A stretch of 64,000 bases of DNA, taken from Dolomedes plantarius. Taxonomy: Eukaryota > Arthropoda > Arachnida > Araneae > Dolomedidae. Every line of letters starts with the position of its first letter. Position 1 is the stretch's first letter. Of this stretch, positions 37,131-49,015 are shown in pieces. The notes under the pieces were generated by a model, which saw only the letters and a program-made list of their open reading frames with translations, did no database searches and was not told the origin of the DNA. The DNA is taken from positions 114,932,882 to 114,996,881 of the forward strand of contig OU015491.1 of NCBI GenBank assembly GCA_907164885.2, in the 5' to 3' direction. Position numbers and translations under genes: made by a program.

Positions 37131-38305
37131 TTCATAATCATAGATGTGGGTAAGGAGTGTGTGTGCTAGCACGGGTTTGCAAGCACGTGTTTTGCAAGCA
37201 CGGGTGCTAGAATGTCATCTAGAAATTTCAATTTCAAAGAGATATCTACTACTCTGCATGACTCCATAGAATTGGTTAAAAGCATTGTGTGAGATAGCCA
37301 TGCGTTCTTTCGTGTTGTCCTAGAACGTCTAAAATTGTATGAAGAAAAAAATGGATGCTAAACTGCAGGAGAAGGCCTTGTAAACCGTCCGATGACAAAC
37401 TACCAAGCTTTTGATGAGCTTGCAATCAGATTTACAGCAAATCCAGCACTGAAGAATAAAACACTGGATATGCAGAATAGGGCCATCAAGATCCTCTTAA
37501 GCAAGTGTGCACAATGGAGTTCATGTATCCATATTGCAAGAAACTACTTTCAGATAACAATTTTTCATTCAAGATATTTCTACACAATTTGTTGGTTGCT
37601 TGTTAAATTTGTACCGACCCTCGCATATTAAAGTTAATTTTTACTCACATTTCAAACAGAGAAAAAACTATAGGGTAACAGGTTATCTGAGTTTAATATA
37701 TATCTATTGGTCAATGAAAAACAGTTAAATCATAAAAGGGAAGTCACCGATTCCTTATATCCACAGTAAAAGTAAAAAATGGTAGCAACCAGTTTCTCAC
37801 TTATTAAAAACTCATTCACAGGTCGAGGAACTTTAGGAGTGATTGCCATATCAAATACATAAATACATGGATTGTTAATTTCATTGATATGCATAGAAGG
37901 GACAATGAAAAATTCTAGAAGTATGTCATGGCGGTGGAAGGAAAGGGCACATTAGAAGGGAAACGGTTACAGTGGGAACCAAGGGAAAGAAATTCTCCGA
38001 CCACCAACCCTCATAACTGGCACACCTGCTAACGAAGCTAACAAATAAATGACGAAATTTAAGAGATAGCGGAAAAATAGGACAGAGACGACATAATAAA
38101 AAAATAGAATTAAGGAATAAAGGGAAAGTATTAAATTATAAATGCATACATTTGCATGCAAGTATGTTTCCAAGCAGTAGACAAAGTTAACGTAGACATG
38201 TCATTCACTAAAACATTGGAATTACTATAAATAGTTACTGGAAAATCTCATTGAGATACGGAATTAGTATGATGTACGATTTTCACACCTCCAAATATAT
38301 ATTAA
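37131..38305. other. No recognised gene
   Basis: Contains a duplicated word pair around 37165-37210 (AGCACGGGTTTGCAAGCACG, then GCAAGCACGGGTGCTAG). A 79-codon plus-strand frame at 37392-37631 begins MTNYQAFDELAIRFTANPA and resembles nothing I know. It could be a scrap of a transposon protein. Function unknown. Confidence 0.4.
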
Positions 38306-38309
38306 TGTT

Positions 38310-38505
38310 CGCATTCCAAGGAGTGTTTGTCTATCATGGATTTACATAATTTATGATACTTATCTTGCCTAGAGTGGTCAAATGCGCGTGTCAAGGACAC
38401 GTTTGGTTTGACCAATATAGGACAAATTGCGATTGCCGCAAGGTATACAATAAATACACCAATTACGAAACTCAAGTATTTGGGATTTCATGGGGTAATG
38501 TAAAG
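38310..38505 (-). pseudogene. Penelope-like GIY-YIG endonuclease remnant
   Basis: The minus strand reads CIYCIPCGNRNLSYIGQTKR followed by VLDTRI, then after a one-base shift RAFDHSRQDKYHKL and DKHSLECEH. Penelope-like elements carry a C-terminal GIY-YIG domain with the pattern (G)xYxIPCxxCxxxYIGQTxR, an arginine-bearing helix, and a late xHxxxxxH/E segment. All are recognisable here in order. The preceding GVY tyrosine and the reverse transcriptase are absent. It is a short dead fragment. Confidence 0.6.
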
Positions 38506-40117
<1,612 letters not shown>

Positions 40118-40121
<4 letters not shown>

Positions 40122-40416
40122 GAGTGGAAAATCCACCAGCGGGCGCTGTACGCCGCGACCAGAGCGAACGTCTACACATCTGGACATTCGGCGAGTGGAA
40201 GCCGACGTATGCGGACAAAGCGGGCCGTATACTAAAGCTAGAACTATATCAGAGTTAAATACTGGACGAGTTTATGATTTATGTTATATTGTAGTTTCAT
40301 GTGATGTGCCGACATTTCTAATCTTTAATAAATATTAGTCGGTAAGTTAACGTTTAGTTATTGGAATTACCCCTGGACATTACATTTGGAATTCGGTTCT
40401 ACTCCCGGATCTGACA
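40118..40416 (+). repeat. 5' LTR of the Gypsy element
   Basis: Starts TGTAGAGTGGAAAATCCACC and ends GGATCTGACA, the TG...CA form. The first 20 bases hold a small hairpin (GTGGAAAATCCAC). An AATAAATATTAG block at 40329 could be the polyadenylation signal. A TTATGTTATATTGTAG region at 40280 is the nearest TATA-like sequence. Confidence 0.97.
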
Positions 40417-40417
40417 G

Positions 40418-40435
40418 TGGGGGTCTGGCCGCGAT
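40418..40435 (+). other. Candidate primer-binding site
   Basis: TGGGGGTCTGGCCGCGAT starts one base after the 5' LTR. A TGG start at this position is expected of a site complementary to a tRNA 3' CCA end. The tRNA species was not identified. Confidence 0.6.
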
Positions 40436-40577
40436 GATCCCTTGGCCGTGATGAACTGTATGTGGATAATATTATTCATTGCGATTTTGAACCAGGACTG
40501 ACTCCAGCTCAAGTGAAAACAGGTAGGCGAATTTCGATTTGTATTTACCTGCTAGCGAACATAAATGATTGATAAAA

Positions 40578-43500
40578 ATGTATAAAAATTCAAAGAAAGA
40601 AGATTTAGTCAATTTACTAAGTGAAATTGAGGAAACACCACCTGCTGGGTTGACAATAGTACAATTAAAGGATAGAATTGAAGGATGTAAAGCATTTAAA
40701 GATGACCCCGAACATGTTGCATACTTACTAACGTCCATAATTGAGGATAGACAATCGAAAATCGAAAACGAAAGTAGAGCGAGGGAAGAGCAGTTAGCTC
40801 TAGAAAACCAAAAAATTGAATTAGAGAAAATTAAACTTGCCCAATTAGAAAAACAGGTTGAATTAGAGAAAGTTAGGAATGAAAGGGCAGATCGAAATGA
40901 AATCGCTGGTTCGAGTAGTGACATAGTATCTAGTTCATGTAACCTAGAAAAATTGATTCACAGTATACGTACTTTAACAATTTCTATTCCAGAAAAACCA
41001 GAAAACTTTAATTTGTTTTTTAGAACTTTAGAAAGGGCCTTTAAAACTAAAAACGTACCAGAAGAGTATAAAGCAGAAATTTTGATCAACCTTCTCGGTG
41101 ATAAAGCGAAAAACATATTATTTTACATAAGTGAAGATGATATTAAATGCTACAATACCGTTAAGTCGTTAATATGCAAAGAATTCCAACCTACTGCGCA
41201 AGAATGCTTAAATAATTTTCGGAAAGCCAGAAGAGAAATCAATGAAACGCATACTCAATTCGCGTCAAGATTGTCAGCTAATTTTCAATATTATTGTAGT
41301 TTGCGTAAAGTTAATGATTTTGAAACGTTGTGTCAATTAATCGTATCCGATAAGCTTTTTCAAACTTTGGATAAAGAAGTGTCATCATACATCAATATAA
41401 AGTTCGGTGAAAAATACGTAGATCCGCAATCTTTAGGAAAGGAAATTGACATATACTTTGTAAATAGAGGTAGATCTTTTAGTGAAGTAAATTTTCAGAC
41501 ACAGGAAAACAATAATAAATTTCAGAAATTTCCCAAAGAGGCTAAGTACACTCCACCCCATATGAGAAACAATTCATTTAAATATAGATATCCGTCCAAA
41601 GAATGCTACACGTGTGGAAGTTTTAACCATCTTGCAAAATATTGCACTAATAGAATTAAAAGCCAAACCGAAAGACAATCTATTCCCTCGAAACAAAGTG
41701 AAAAAACTGAAAATAAATTGGTAGCTAAAGTCAAAATCCCCTCTTCACAGCCTCTTGAACGTGTGAATATTAACGTATATGGAAATATAATTAAAGCATT
41801 AATTGATTCAGGAAGTGAAATTTGTGTTTTAAATCCGAATTACATCCCAAACGTCTCAATCAAGTGTGACGGGAAAATCGAACTAACTTCAGCGTTTGGA
41901 GAAAAAATAATTGCTGATACCGCAACTATTTCTGTGTGGCTGGAAGATTCAAAGCAACCTTCCAATGTAAATTGTGCTGTCACAGATAAATTACACGTAC
42001 CATTTATTATTCCTCCTAAAGTTTTACATACATTGAAAGAAACAATTTATAAACATCCGATGTCTGTTGAACAAAATGATGACTCAGTCATTCATACTTC
42101 TGAGCGTGAGATTTTGCGTTGCCCTGAAACGAATAATCGAGAAAAACAAACGGGATTAAGCGATAACCACAGTTGTTTAGAAAACGGAAGCGAAAAATGT
42201 TTTGAATCTTTTTTAGTTAATTTATCGCTGACCGAGGACTGTAATTACGATTTGAGTCATATTTCGAACGCGGAGATAAAAGATGAATTAAATAAGTTAA
42301 TTTCCGATTACAACCCGATTAAAACAGAGACAACAAATTTAAAAATGAAAATAATTTTAACGGACGAGGAACCAATTTCGATTCGTAATAGACGTCTACC
42401 GCTGATAGAAAAAAGAGAAGTTGAAAGCCAAATCAACGAGTGGTTGAAACAAGGTATTATAAAAGAAAGCGTATCAAATTATTCATCACCAGTTGTAATT
42501 TGTAGAAAGAAAGATGGAACAATGCGCCTATGTGTTGACTACCGTCAATTAAACAAAAAAATGATTAAAGATAAATATCCTCTGCCAAATTTAGAAGAGG
42601 TTATAGATAAATTAGAGAAGGGTAAGGTTTTTACTACTCTTGATCTTAAAAATGCCTTTTTCCACGTTGACATCGATGAAAATAGCCAAAAGTACACGTC
42701 GTTTGTTACAGAAAGCGGACAATACGAATTTTTGAAAGTTCCTTTCGGGTTAGCTAACAGTCCCGCGGTTTTCCAGAGGTACATAAATCATATTTTTAGA
42801 GATTTGTTAAGGGATGGTACTTTGATTATATACTTAGATGATATTATTATTCCCTCTGAGGATGAAACTGAAGGTTTAGAAAAATTAGTACGAGTTCTAA
42901 ATACAGCAGCTAAATACGGTCTTGAGCTTAATTTAAAGAAATGCAAGTTTATGAAAAAGAAGATTGAATTCTTAGGACATATTATTGAACAAGGTACTAT
43001 TCGACCCTCTAAAGAAAAAACAATAGCCGTCCAAAATTTTCCTGAACCTAAGAATATTAAAGAAGTTCAAAGTTTTCTCGGACTAACCGGATTTTTTAGA
43101 AAATTTATCCCACACTATGCTACAATAGCGAGGCCTTTAAGTGACTTGCTGCGTGCCTCAACACCTTTCAAGTTTGATGATGATAAAAAACAAGCCTTTC
43201 AGAAACTCAAGGAACTTTTAAGCAATGAACCTATTTTACACCTATTTAAACCGGGGAGAAGCATAGAACTCCATACGGATGCCTCTAAGTTAGGATTTGG
43301 AGCAATTTTGCTACAAAAGGACGATGATGATAATTATCACCCAATTCATTATATGAGTCGCAAAACCTCATTACAAGAGGAGAAGTTATGTAGTTATGAG
43401 TTAGAAGTACTGGCCGTTGTAGAAGCTCTTAAAAAATTCAGACACTACTTGTTAGGTACAAAATTCAAAATTCATACTGATTGTTCAGCTTTCGTGGAAA

Positions 43501-44846
43501 CCATGAATAAAAAAGAAACAGCACCTAAAGTGGCACGTTGGTCTCTTTTCCTACAACAATTTGATTATGAAATCAAACACCGCCCTGGTGAACGTATGAG
43601 ACATGTCGATGCACTTAGCAGACATCCAGTTATGAGTGTCACATGTGAAGGTATAACACATAAAATAATTAAATCCCAAGAAGATGACGAGTATATAGAA
43701 ACCATTAAAAAATTATTGGAAGATGGTAAGACAACAGATTTTATTTTGAAGAACAATGTGCTATATAAAATTGTAAACGATTCAGAAGTCTTGGTAGTAC
43801 CGCAAATGATGCAGACTGAGGTTGTTAGAAACGCCCATCAGTTAGGACATTTTGGCATAGCAAAAACTGAGGATGTAGTTAAACGCGATTTTTATTTTCC
43901 CAATATTAAAAAATGTGTTGAAAACGTCATAAATAACTGTGTTAAATGTATCTTAGTAAATAAGAAAGCAGGAAAAGCAGAAGGTTTCTTAAATCCGATT
44001 CCTAAAGAAGACGTACCTTTGTCTACTTACCATGTTGATTTTATTGGTCCCCTTCCGACCACAAACAAAAATTACAATCACATCTTTAGCGTGATAGATG
44101 CTTTCACAAAGTTTGCATGGTTATATCCCGTAAAGACTGTATCCGCCCAAGATGCCATAGCGAAGTTAAAACAACAGCAAGCGATATTTGGAAATCCTCA
44201 CCGTATTATCTCTGATCGTGGTGGAGCATTTATTTCCAAGGAATTTCAAGACTATTGTGAGTGCGAAAATATTGAACACATCAAAGTTACCACAGGAGTT
44301 CCACGAGGAAACGGACAGGTAGAGCGATTACATGCAACGTTGATCCCAGTTCTCTCCAAATTATCATTAGACGATCCAACCAAGTGGTACAAACATGTAG
44401 ACATTTTGCAAAGAACGATCAATTCAACAGTATCGAGAAGTACCAGAAAGACACCATTCGAATTGTTAACAGGAGTCAAGATGAGAAGCAGAGAGGAATC
44501 CAGAATTTTAGAAATTTTAGAAGAAGAAAGAATCAACTTCATGATGAATAACCTTAAAGAGATCCGCGAGGAGGCGAAGAAGAATATTTTAAAGATACAA
44601 GAAGAATACCGAAGAGGATTTGACAAGAAAAGGAAAAAATCCCATGTCTATAAAGAAGGAGATCTTGTGGCTATCCAACGTACTCAATTTGGTAGTGGAA
44701 TGAAGTTAAGACCAAAATTTCTCGGACCCTACGAAGTGATCCGTGTAAAGCCCAAGGACAGATATGAAGTTAAGAAACTAGGAGAACATGAAGGTCCAAA
44801 CCTGACCAACACTTCGGCTGATATGCTAAAACCGTGGACAAACTAA
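40578..44846 (+). CDS. Gag-Pol polyprotein of the Gypsy element
   Basis: A single 1422-residue frame for the capsid and replication proteins; no frameshift separates gag and pol. The start chosen is the first in-frame ATG (40578, AAAATGT). A seven-codon upstream frame (40565-40585) overlaps it. Gag: basic/acidic coiled coil around residues 60-110, then a retrotransposon capsid domain, then a CCHC knuckle CYTCGSFNHLAKYC (from 343). Protease: LIDSGSE (Asp about 410). RT: LDLKNAF (Asp 689), GLANSPAVFQRYI and YLDD (752-755). RNase H: HTDAS (Asp 901), then YELEVLAV and HTDCSAF. Integrase: HQLGH and CVKC zinc ligands (from 1087), then catalytic Asp 1154, Asp 1213 and Glu 1249 with the proper 35-residue last spacing. 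C-terminal: a GPY-type module (LGPYEVIRV) and no chromodomain. All catalytic residues are present, so it could be active. Confidence 0.97.
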   Translation: MYKNSKKEDLVNLLSEIEETPPAGLTIVQLKDRIEGCKAFKDDPEHVAYLLTSIIEDRQSKIENESRAREEQLALENQKIELEKIKLAQLEKQVELEKVRNERADRNEIAGSSSDIVSSSCNLEKLIHSIRTLTISIPEKPENFNLFFRTLERAFKTKNVPEEYKAEILINLLGDKAKNILFYISEDDIKCYNTVKSLICKEFQPTAQECLNNFRKARREINETHTQFASRLSANFQYYCSLRKVNDFETLCQLIVSDKLFQTLDKEVSSYINIKFGEKYVDPQSLGKEIDIYFVNRGRSFSEVNFQTQENNNKFQKFPKEAKYTPPHMRNNSFKYRYPSKECYTCGSFNHLAKYCTNRIKSQTERQSIPSKQSEKTENKLVAKVKIPSSQPLERVNINVYGNIIKALIDSGSEICVLNPNYIPNVSIKCDGKIELTSAFGEKIIADTATISVWLEDSKQPSNVNCAVTDKLHVPFIIPPKVLHTLKETIYKHPMSVEQNDDSVIHTSEREILRCPETNNREKQTGLSDNHSCLENGSEKCFESFLVNLSLTEDCNYDLSHISNAEIKDELNKLISDYNPIKTETTNLKMKIILTDEEPISIRNRRLPLIEKREVESQINEWLKQGIIKESVSNYSSPVVICRKKDGTMRLCVDYRQLNKKMIKDKYPLPNLEEVIDKLEKGKVFTTLDLKNAFFHVDIDENSQKYTSFVTESGQYEFLKVPFGLANSPAVFQRYINHIFRDLLRDGTLIIYLDDIIIPSEDETEGLEKLVRVLNTAAKYGLELNLKKCKFMKKKIEFLGHIIEQGTIRPSKEKTIAVQNFPEPKNIKEVQSFLGLTGFFRKFIPHYATIARPLSDLLRASTPFKFDDDKKQAFQKLKELLSNEPILHLFKPGRSIELHTDASKLGFGAILLQKDDDDNYHPIHYMSRKTSLQEEKLCSYELEVLAVVEALKKFRHYLLGTKFKIHTDCSAFVETMNKKETAPKVARWSLFLQQFDYEIKHRPGERMRHVDALSRHPVMSVTCEGITHKIIKSQEDDEYIETIKKLLEDGKTTDFILKNNVLYKIVNDSEVLVVPQMMQTEVVRNAHQLGHFGIAKTEDVVKRDFYFPNIKKCVENVINNCVKCILVNKKAGKAEGFLNPIPKEDVPLSTYHVDFIGPLPTTNKNYNHIFSVIDAFTKFAWLYPVKTVSAQDAIAKLKQQQAIFGNPHRIISDRGGAFISKEFQDYCECENIEHIKVTTGVPRGNGQVERLHATLIPVLSKLSLDDPTKWYKHVDILQRTINSTVSRSTRKTPFELLTGVKMRSREESRILEILEEERINFMMNNLKEIREEAKKNILKIQEEYRRGFDKKRKKSHVYKEGDLVAIQRTQFGSGMKLRPKFLGPYEVIRVKPKDRYEVKKLGEHEGPNLTNTSADMLKPWTN

Positions 44847-44954
44847 CCTATCCACACACTTCTTTGTAAATACCCTCTCTCTCCCCCTGTTTTATTCTGT
44901 TTTTCAGATTTGTTCCAGTGCAGCGAGGACTCTGCAGGTCTGATGGCCGAGCGA
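44847..44954 (+). other. Gap between Gag-Pol stop and 3' LTR
   Basis: 108 bp with a pyrimidine-rich run ending TTTTTCAG (about 44888-44908), which looks like a splice acceptor. The bases directly before the LTR (GGTCTGATGGCCGAGCGA) are not a good polypurine tract, although one is expected at this place. Confidence 0.6.
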
Positions 44955-45253
44955 TGTAGAGTGGAAAATCCACCAGCGGGCGCTGTACGCCGCGACCAGA
45001 GCGAACGTCTACACATCTGGACATTCGGCGAGTGGAAGCCGACGTATGCGGACAAAGCGGGCCGTATACTAAAGCTAGAACTATATCAGAGTTAAATACT
45101 GGACGAGTTTATGATTTATGTTATATTGTAGTTTCATGTGATGTGCCGACATTTCTAATCTTTAATAAATATTAGTCGGTAAGTTAACGTTTAGTTATTG
45201 GAATTACCCCTGGACATTACATTTGGAATTCGGTTCTACTCCCGGATCTGACA
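44955..45253 (+). repeat. 3' LTR of the Gypsy element
   Basis: 299 bp, TG...CA, with no difference from the 5' LTR that I could find on reading both through. The short frames that cross it on both strands are not genes. Confidence 0.97.
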
Positions 45254-45268
45254 TATATATATATATTA

Positions 45269-46400
45269 CATGCTCAAGTAACATTTAAATAAAATTAATG
45301 TAAAAAATTAACAAGAATCAAATGCATAATATTTCAACAGCAAAGTTTCATATTTATTATTATTATTTTACGGTTCGTATAAATTTCAGGCTTTGTGAAC
45401 ATTTCAAGATAAAATTGGAAATTATTAAATAAACCAAATTAGAGAAATGACCCTGATTTTACTAAACGATACTCAGCAATATCTTTCTCAGCGACATGAA
45501 AAGAAAAAGGAATCGGAATGATTCATTATGATTTTTTTATGCCCAGTTAATGATTGGAAAATTATTTGAAAAGTAATTAAGAAATTAAAGGTGTTAATAT
45601 TGATTCTTCTCTTTCGTAACATCATTCAGATGCCTCCAAATGACGATCGAGGCTAATTAGCCATTCTAAATTTTCATACTTTTTCTAGTGCAGAAAAAAT
45701 ATACTCTACGAAAACGATGATTTTATTTCTCTTTGTTTGTGTTAAAGTAATTACGAAAGCAAAAATTCTTTTCAATGATATTGCAAAAATAATAAACATG
45801 CTTGCAAATTTAGATCTTATTTTCCTCCAGATAAAAGTATTATTATCTGTTCTAATTATCGCTACATTTTTACTGATGTAGTAGATAGAATTATTCTATT
45901 TCACTGCCTCAATTTAAAGGTGTCATTTTAGCATAATTTATCTCTCGGTAAAATGTCTTATGGAAAATAAATTTATGTGAAATAAATCAAATATATTTGA
46001 AAATGAAGTTTCTCGTACGGTTCTGAAAAATATGATATTGAATTCTTAAATAATGTATATTGTAATGTATATTGTAATATATATTGTAATGGCTGTGAAC
46101 GTTAGGCTGTGATTGAGTAAGTACCTTTGCGTCGCGTTGCGACCAATTCTGTCTCAGCAACTTAACTAAGAAAAGGGTACAACTCTCAAATAAGACACTC
46201 TTGTTATACATATTTACAATTTATTTACACATATGTTTATTTACACATATATTTGTAAGCAAGATTTGTTATGTAAGTAAAGATTTATGAATTGTAATTG
46301 TGGTAAAAACTATAAATAATTATATTAATGGATTATAAGAAAAATTACTAAACAACTAGTGTATATCAATGTAAGTTGCAATTGTTTTACTAGTAAATTA
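45269..46400. other. No recognisable feature
   Basis: AT-rich. Three TGTATATTGTAA units in tandem lie near 46047-46090. No gene supported. Confidence 0.5.
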
Positions 46401-47835
46401 TATATGTTTAATGGTAATTTGTTAGAAACTTATTTATAAATTGTACTCTGTATAATTTCTTTGTTATGCGCCTAGATAGCTTAGCTGAATTGGCATTTGA
46501 TTTGTTTGTAAATGGTAATTGGTAAATAGAATTACTTTAACTAGGGTGAGCACTTTGTTACATGGGTATTGTTTTAGCGTTCTTTATAACTCAAAGTAAG
46601 TTGTTTTAATGAATCTTAACATGTCTTTACTTGCCTGTAACCTTCGCTTGTTAGCTGGTATAATGGGAATAAATTAAATGTTAACCTTGGGTTTTATTTT
46701 TTAACCAATTTGTCTGAATTAAGTAGTTTTTGGGGGCATTCTAAATGGTTTTGTAACTTATACCTTTGTTCACCCTTGTGCTATGGCTTTTCTTTATCCC
46801 TGTTTTGAATGGTGGTTATTGGAAGGGTATGGCATATTTTTACTTTGGCCTTTCTATAGTATTTAAGCTTAACACTATAATGCAAATTTAATACTACTTA
46901 CCGGTGTTGCCTGGGGCCTCCTCGGCTGCTAATACAAGCGGTGGCTTGGCTGTAGTGGTGCTATTTCGGCTGGCTATCTGGATGCATTTTAACTGCTTGC
47001 TCGGGTGTCTTCATTGACCTTGTTCATTGGTTTGGTGCAGTATTATGATCTGTGCTAATTTTCTTGATATTGATAAGTGTTATAACTCCATAATAATGGG
47101 GCTAAAAGTTAAGTTCATAATTGTTTCATTATGGTGGAATAATTAGTTGTGCCAGGGCCTAATATTAATAAGCAGGAAATTTGTTAATTAATAGAATTTG
47201 CATTTGAATATGGTAAATTGGAAATTGTCTTGCTTGCAAAATAATGGATAATTATGAATGTCAAAAGGTCATAATGGGTAATTATGATGGACTCATAATG
47301 GATAATTATGAGTGTCAAAAGGTCAGCTTGGGGCCTTCGTCTTCGATTGAGGTGGAGGAGTTCCTGGGTTCGGGCCTCGTCGGATCTTACTTCAAGTATC
47401 TGGTAAAGGGTACTGGATATTGCTTAAATTAAAATGCTAATATTATCAGAAAAATATTTGGGTTTTATTTAATTTAGAAATTAGAAATAAATAACTAAAA
47501 GAAATTACAGTTTGTTTTTAGTAGGAATAAAATTAATTGATAGCTCTTTGCAAGTTGAATATATTTAAGAGCTAATTGTTCTTAAGTATGCTATTTGAAA
47601 AGCTTCTTGTGATTTGAATAGTGTCAATCCTTGTAATATTTGAGTATAATTATATTGAATATTATATGCTTACTATGGCTAGAAGTTTGTTATTATTTGT
47701 TGAATATTATTGTATTGTATATTATTTGCATTGTTTATCATACTGCTAATACGCAGTAGTTGTTTAAGGTATATCATAAATAAACTTGAGTAAATTTGGC
47801 ATATGGTAAAAAATATATGTATGTATATGTATATG

Positions 47836-47839
47836 TATA

Positions 47840-47910
<71 letters not shown>
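47836..47910. repeat. (AT)n microsatellite
   Basis: About 75 bp, preceded from 47817 by a (TATATG)n variant. Confidence 0.97.
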
Positions 47911-47913
<3 letters not shown>

Positions 47914-48799
47914 AATAATTAAATAATAAAAAATTCTAGGACTAGGTTCAAATGGAACCAGGAATGGACTTTTTCGGCTGTTAACTAGCTAACTTAAATT
48001 AATCTAGTCGTTTGCCTCTAAATGGCCTGTTTTGATCTGTTTTATTGTTGCATTAAGCTTGTCGGGTTGACCTTAAGGGTTCTGTTGTGTTCCAGCAGGA
48101 TTGCCGCCGTAAGGGCAGTTATCAGTGCATGTTTGCCTTATAACCGAAAGGTGTGGGAGGCGGAAAGATCGACTTACACATATATTTACTCACACAATAC
48201 TTAGCATCACGCTGAGTTCTTAATATTGTTCAAATATATAACTCATTTACGATTACAATTCATCATAATCATCATATATCCGGCAATGCGGACCATTGCG
48301 TGTAAGTGGTGAGTATATAACAAGCAAGGATGTGAAATAAATAATGTTATCAAATATGGTCACCCATGGAGCTGCTGTCTCTATCGATTGAGCACGTCTC
48401 CACCACTTGTGCATCAACAGTTCTAGTAGTATTAGTCGGTCACTGTACACTATAATTCATTAAAAAGAGTTCTGTATCTCGTCTCTAAAAGAGATCAGGA
48501 TTTCATTGGTCGACGATAACTCAGAGAACACCTCGGATGTTAATTTGCTTTGATCCCCTCTATGTTGTTCTGAGGGTCAGTAAGCACTGGTCGTCTGTCA
48601 TATGCGCGTTCCCCTCGGCGCCTCGTAGCAATCTTTGTGCCGGTAATCTCTGATCAATGGTCTCCAATCTCCGTAGATTCCTTCGTCGTCTAACCACTAT
48701 AAGAGGGTGCGTACACGTTCATTCAGGTATCGGCCATGTAGCATTAGTTTATTCATCTGTTTTCCATACGTGTGGTATAGTTGAACTTTGTCTCACTTT

Positions 48800-49015
48800 G
48801 CGAACCTTCGCTGCACAATCGATTTTACGTTGTCTCAGGATTCTTCTCGGCCTTGTAGCAGCTTAGTTTGTTTTTATTTTTATTTTCGTAGGGAGCTCTC
48901 GCTAAACATTCAATTTTCGTATTATTCGGATTCTCGTCGGCCCTGTAACAGATTAGTTGATTTTTCATTTCTTTTTAATAGGGGCTCTCTCGAAACGCTC
49001 CAACGCTCGTTTATA
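48800..49015. repeat. 91-bp tandem repeat, about 2.3 diverged copies
   Basis: TCTCGGCCTTGTAGCAGCTTAG (48845) recurs as GTCGGCCCTGTAACAGATTAG (48936). AGGGAGCTCTCGCTAAAC (48889) recurs as AGGGGCTCTCTCGAAAC (48980). The partial upstream copy contains CGCTGCACAATCGATTTTACG. Period about 91 bp. Confidence 0.7.

Larger units (their letters stand above)
40118..45253 (+). mobile_element. Ty3/Gypsy LTR retrotransposon, structurally complete
   Basis: A 5136-bp element: 5' LTR 40118-40416, primer-binding site, one Gag-Pol frame, 3' LTR 44955-45253. The flanks are TATA on both sides (40114-40117 and 45254-45257), consistent with a 4-bp target duplication, although the (AT)n target makes that ambiguous. 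The LTRs are both 299 bp and I see no difference between them, which implies a very recent insertion. There is no envelope frame: the coding region ends 108 bp before the 3' LTR. The domain order RT, RNase H, integrase places it in Ty3/Gypsy (Metaviridae-type) elements. Confidence 0.97.

Noticed and set aside
37392..37631. A host exon or novel gene (79 codons)
   Set aside because: The start looks protein-like but nothing supports a family, splice sites or continuation, so I list it only as unidentified.
40472..40924. Minus-strand frame opposite the start of Gag-Pol
   Set aside because: It is an antisense shadow of the Gypsy coding sequence. So are the minus-strand frames at 42545-42784, 43565-43756 and 44252-44626.
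44843..45095. Short frames on both strands across the 3' LTR, also present at the 5' LTR
   Set aside because: They arise from the LTR sequence itself, and no conserved protein is seen. A separate envelope or accessory gene is not supported.
46480..46550. tRNA-like start (GCCTAGATAGCTTAGCTGAATTGG, given here as A-box context)
   Set aside because: It resembles an A-box region, but no B box or closing acceptor stem follows at tRNA distance.
48800..49015. CRISPR-like repeats
   Set aside because: Only about two diverged 91-bp units exist without uniform spacers, and the sequence is eukaryotic.
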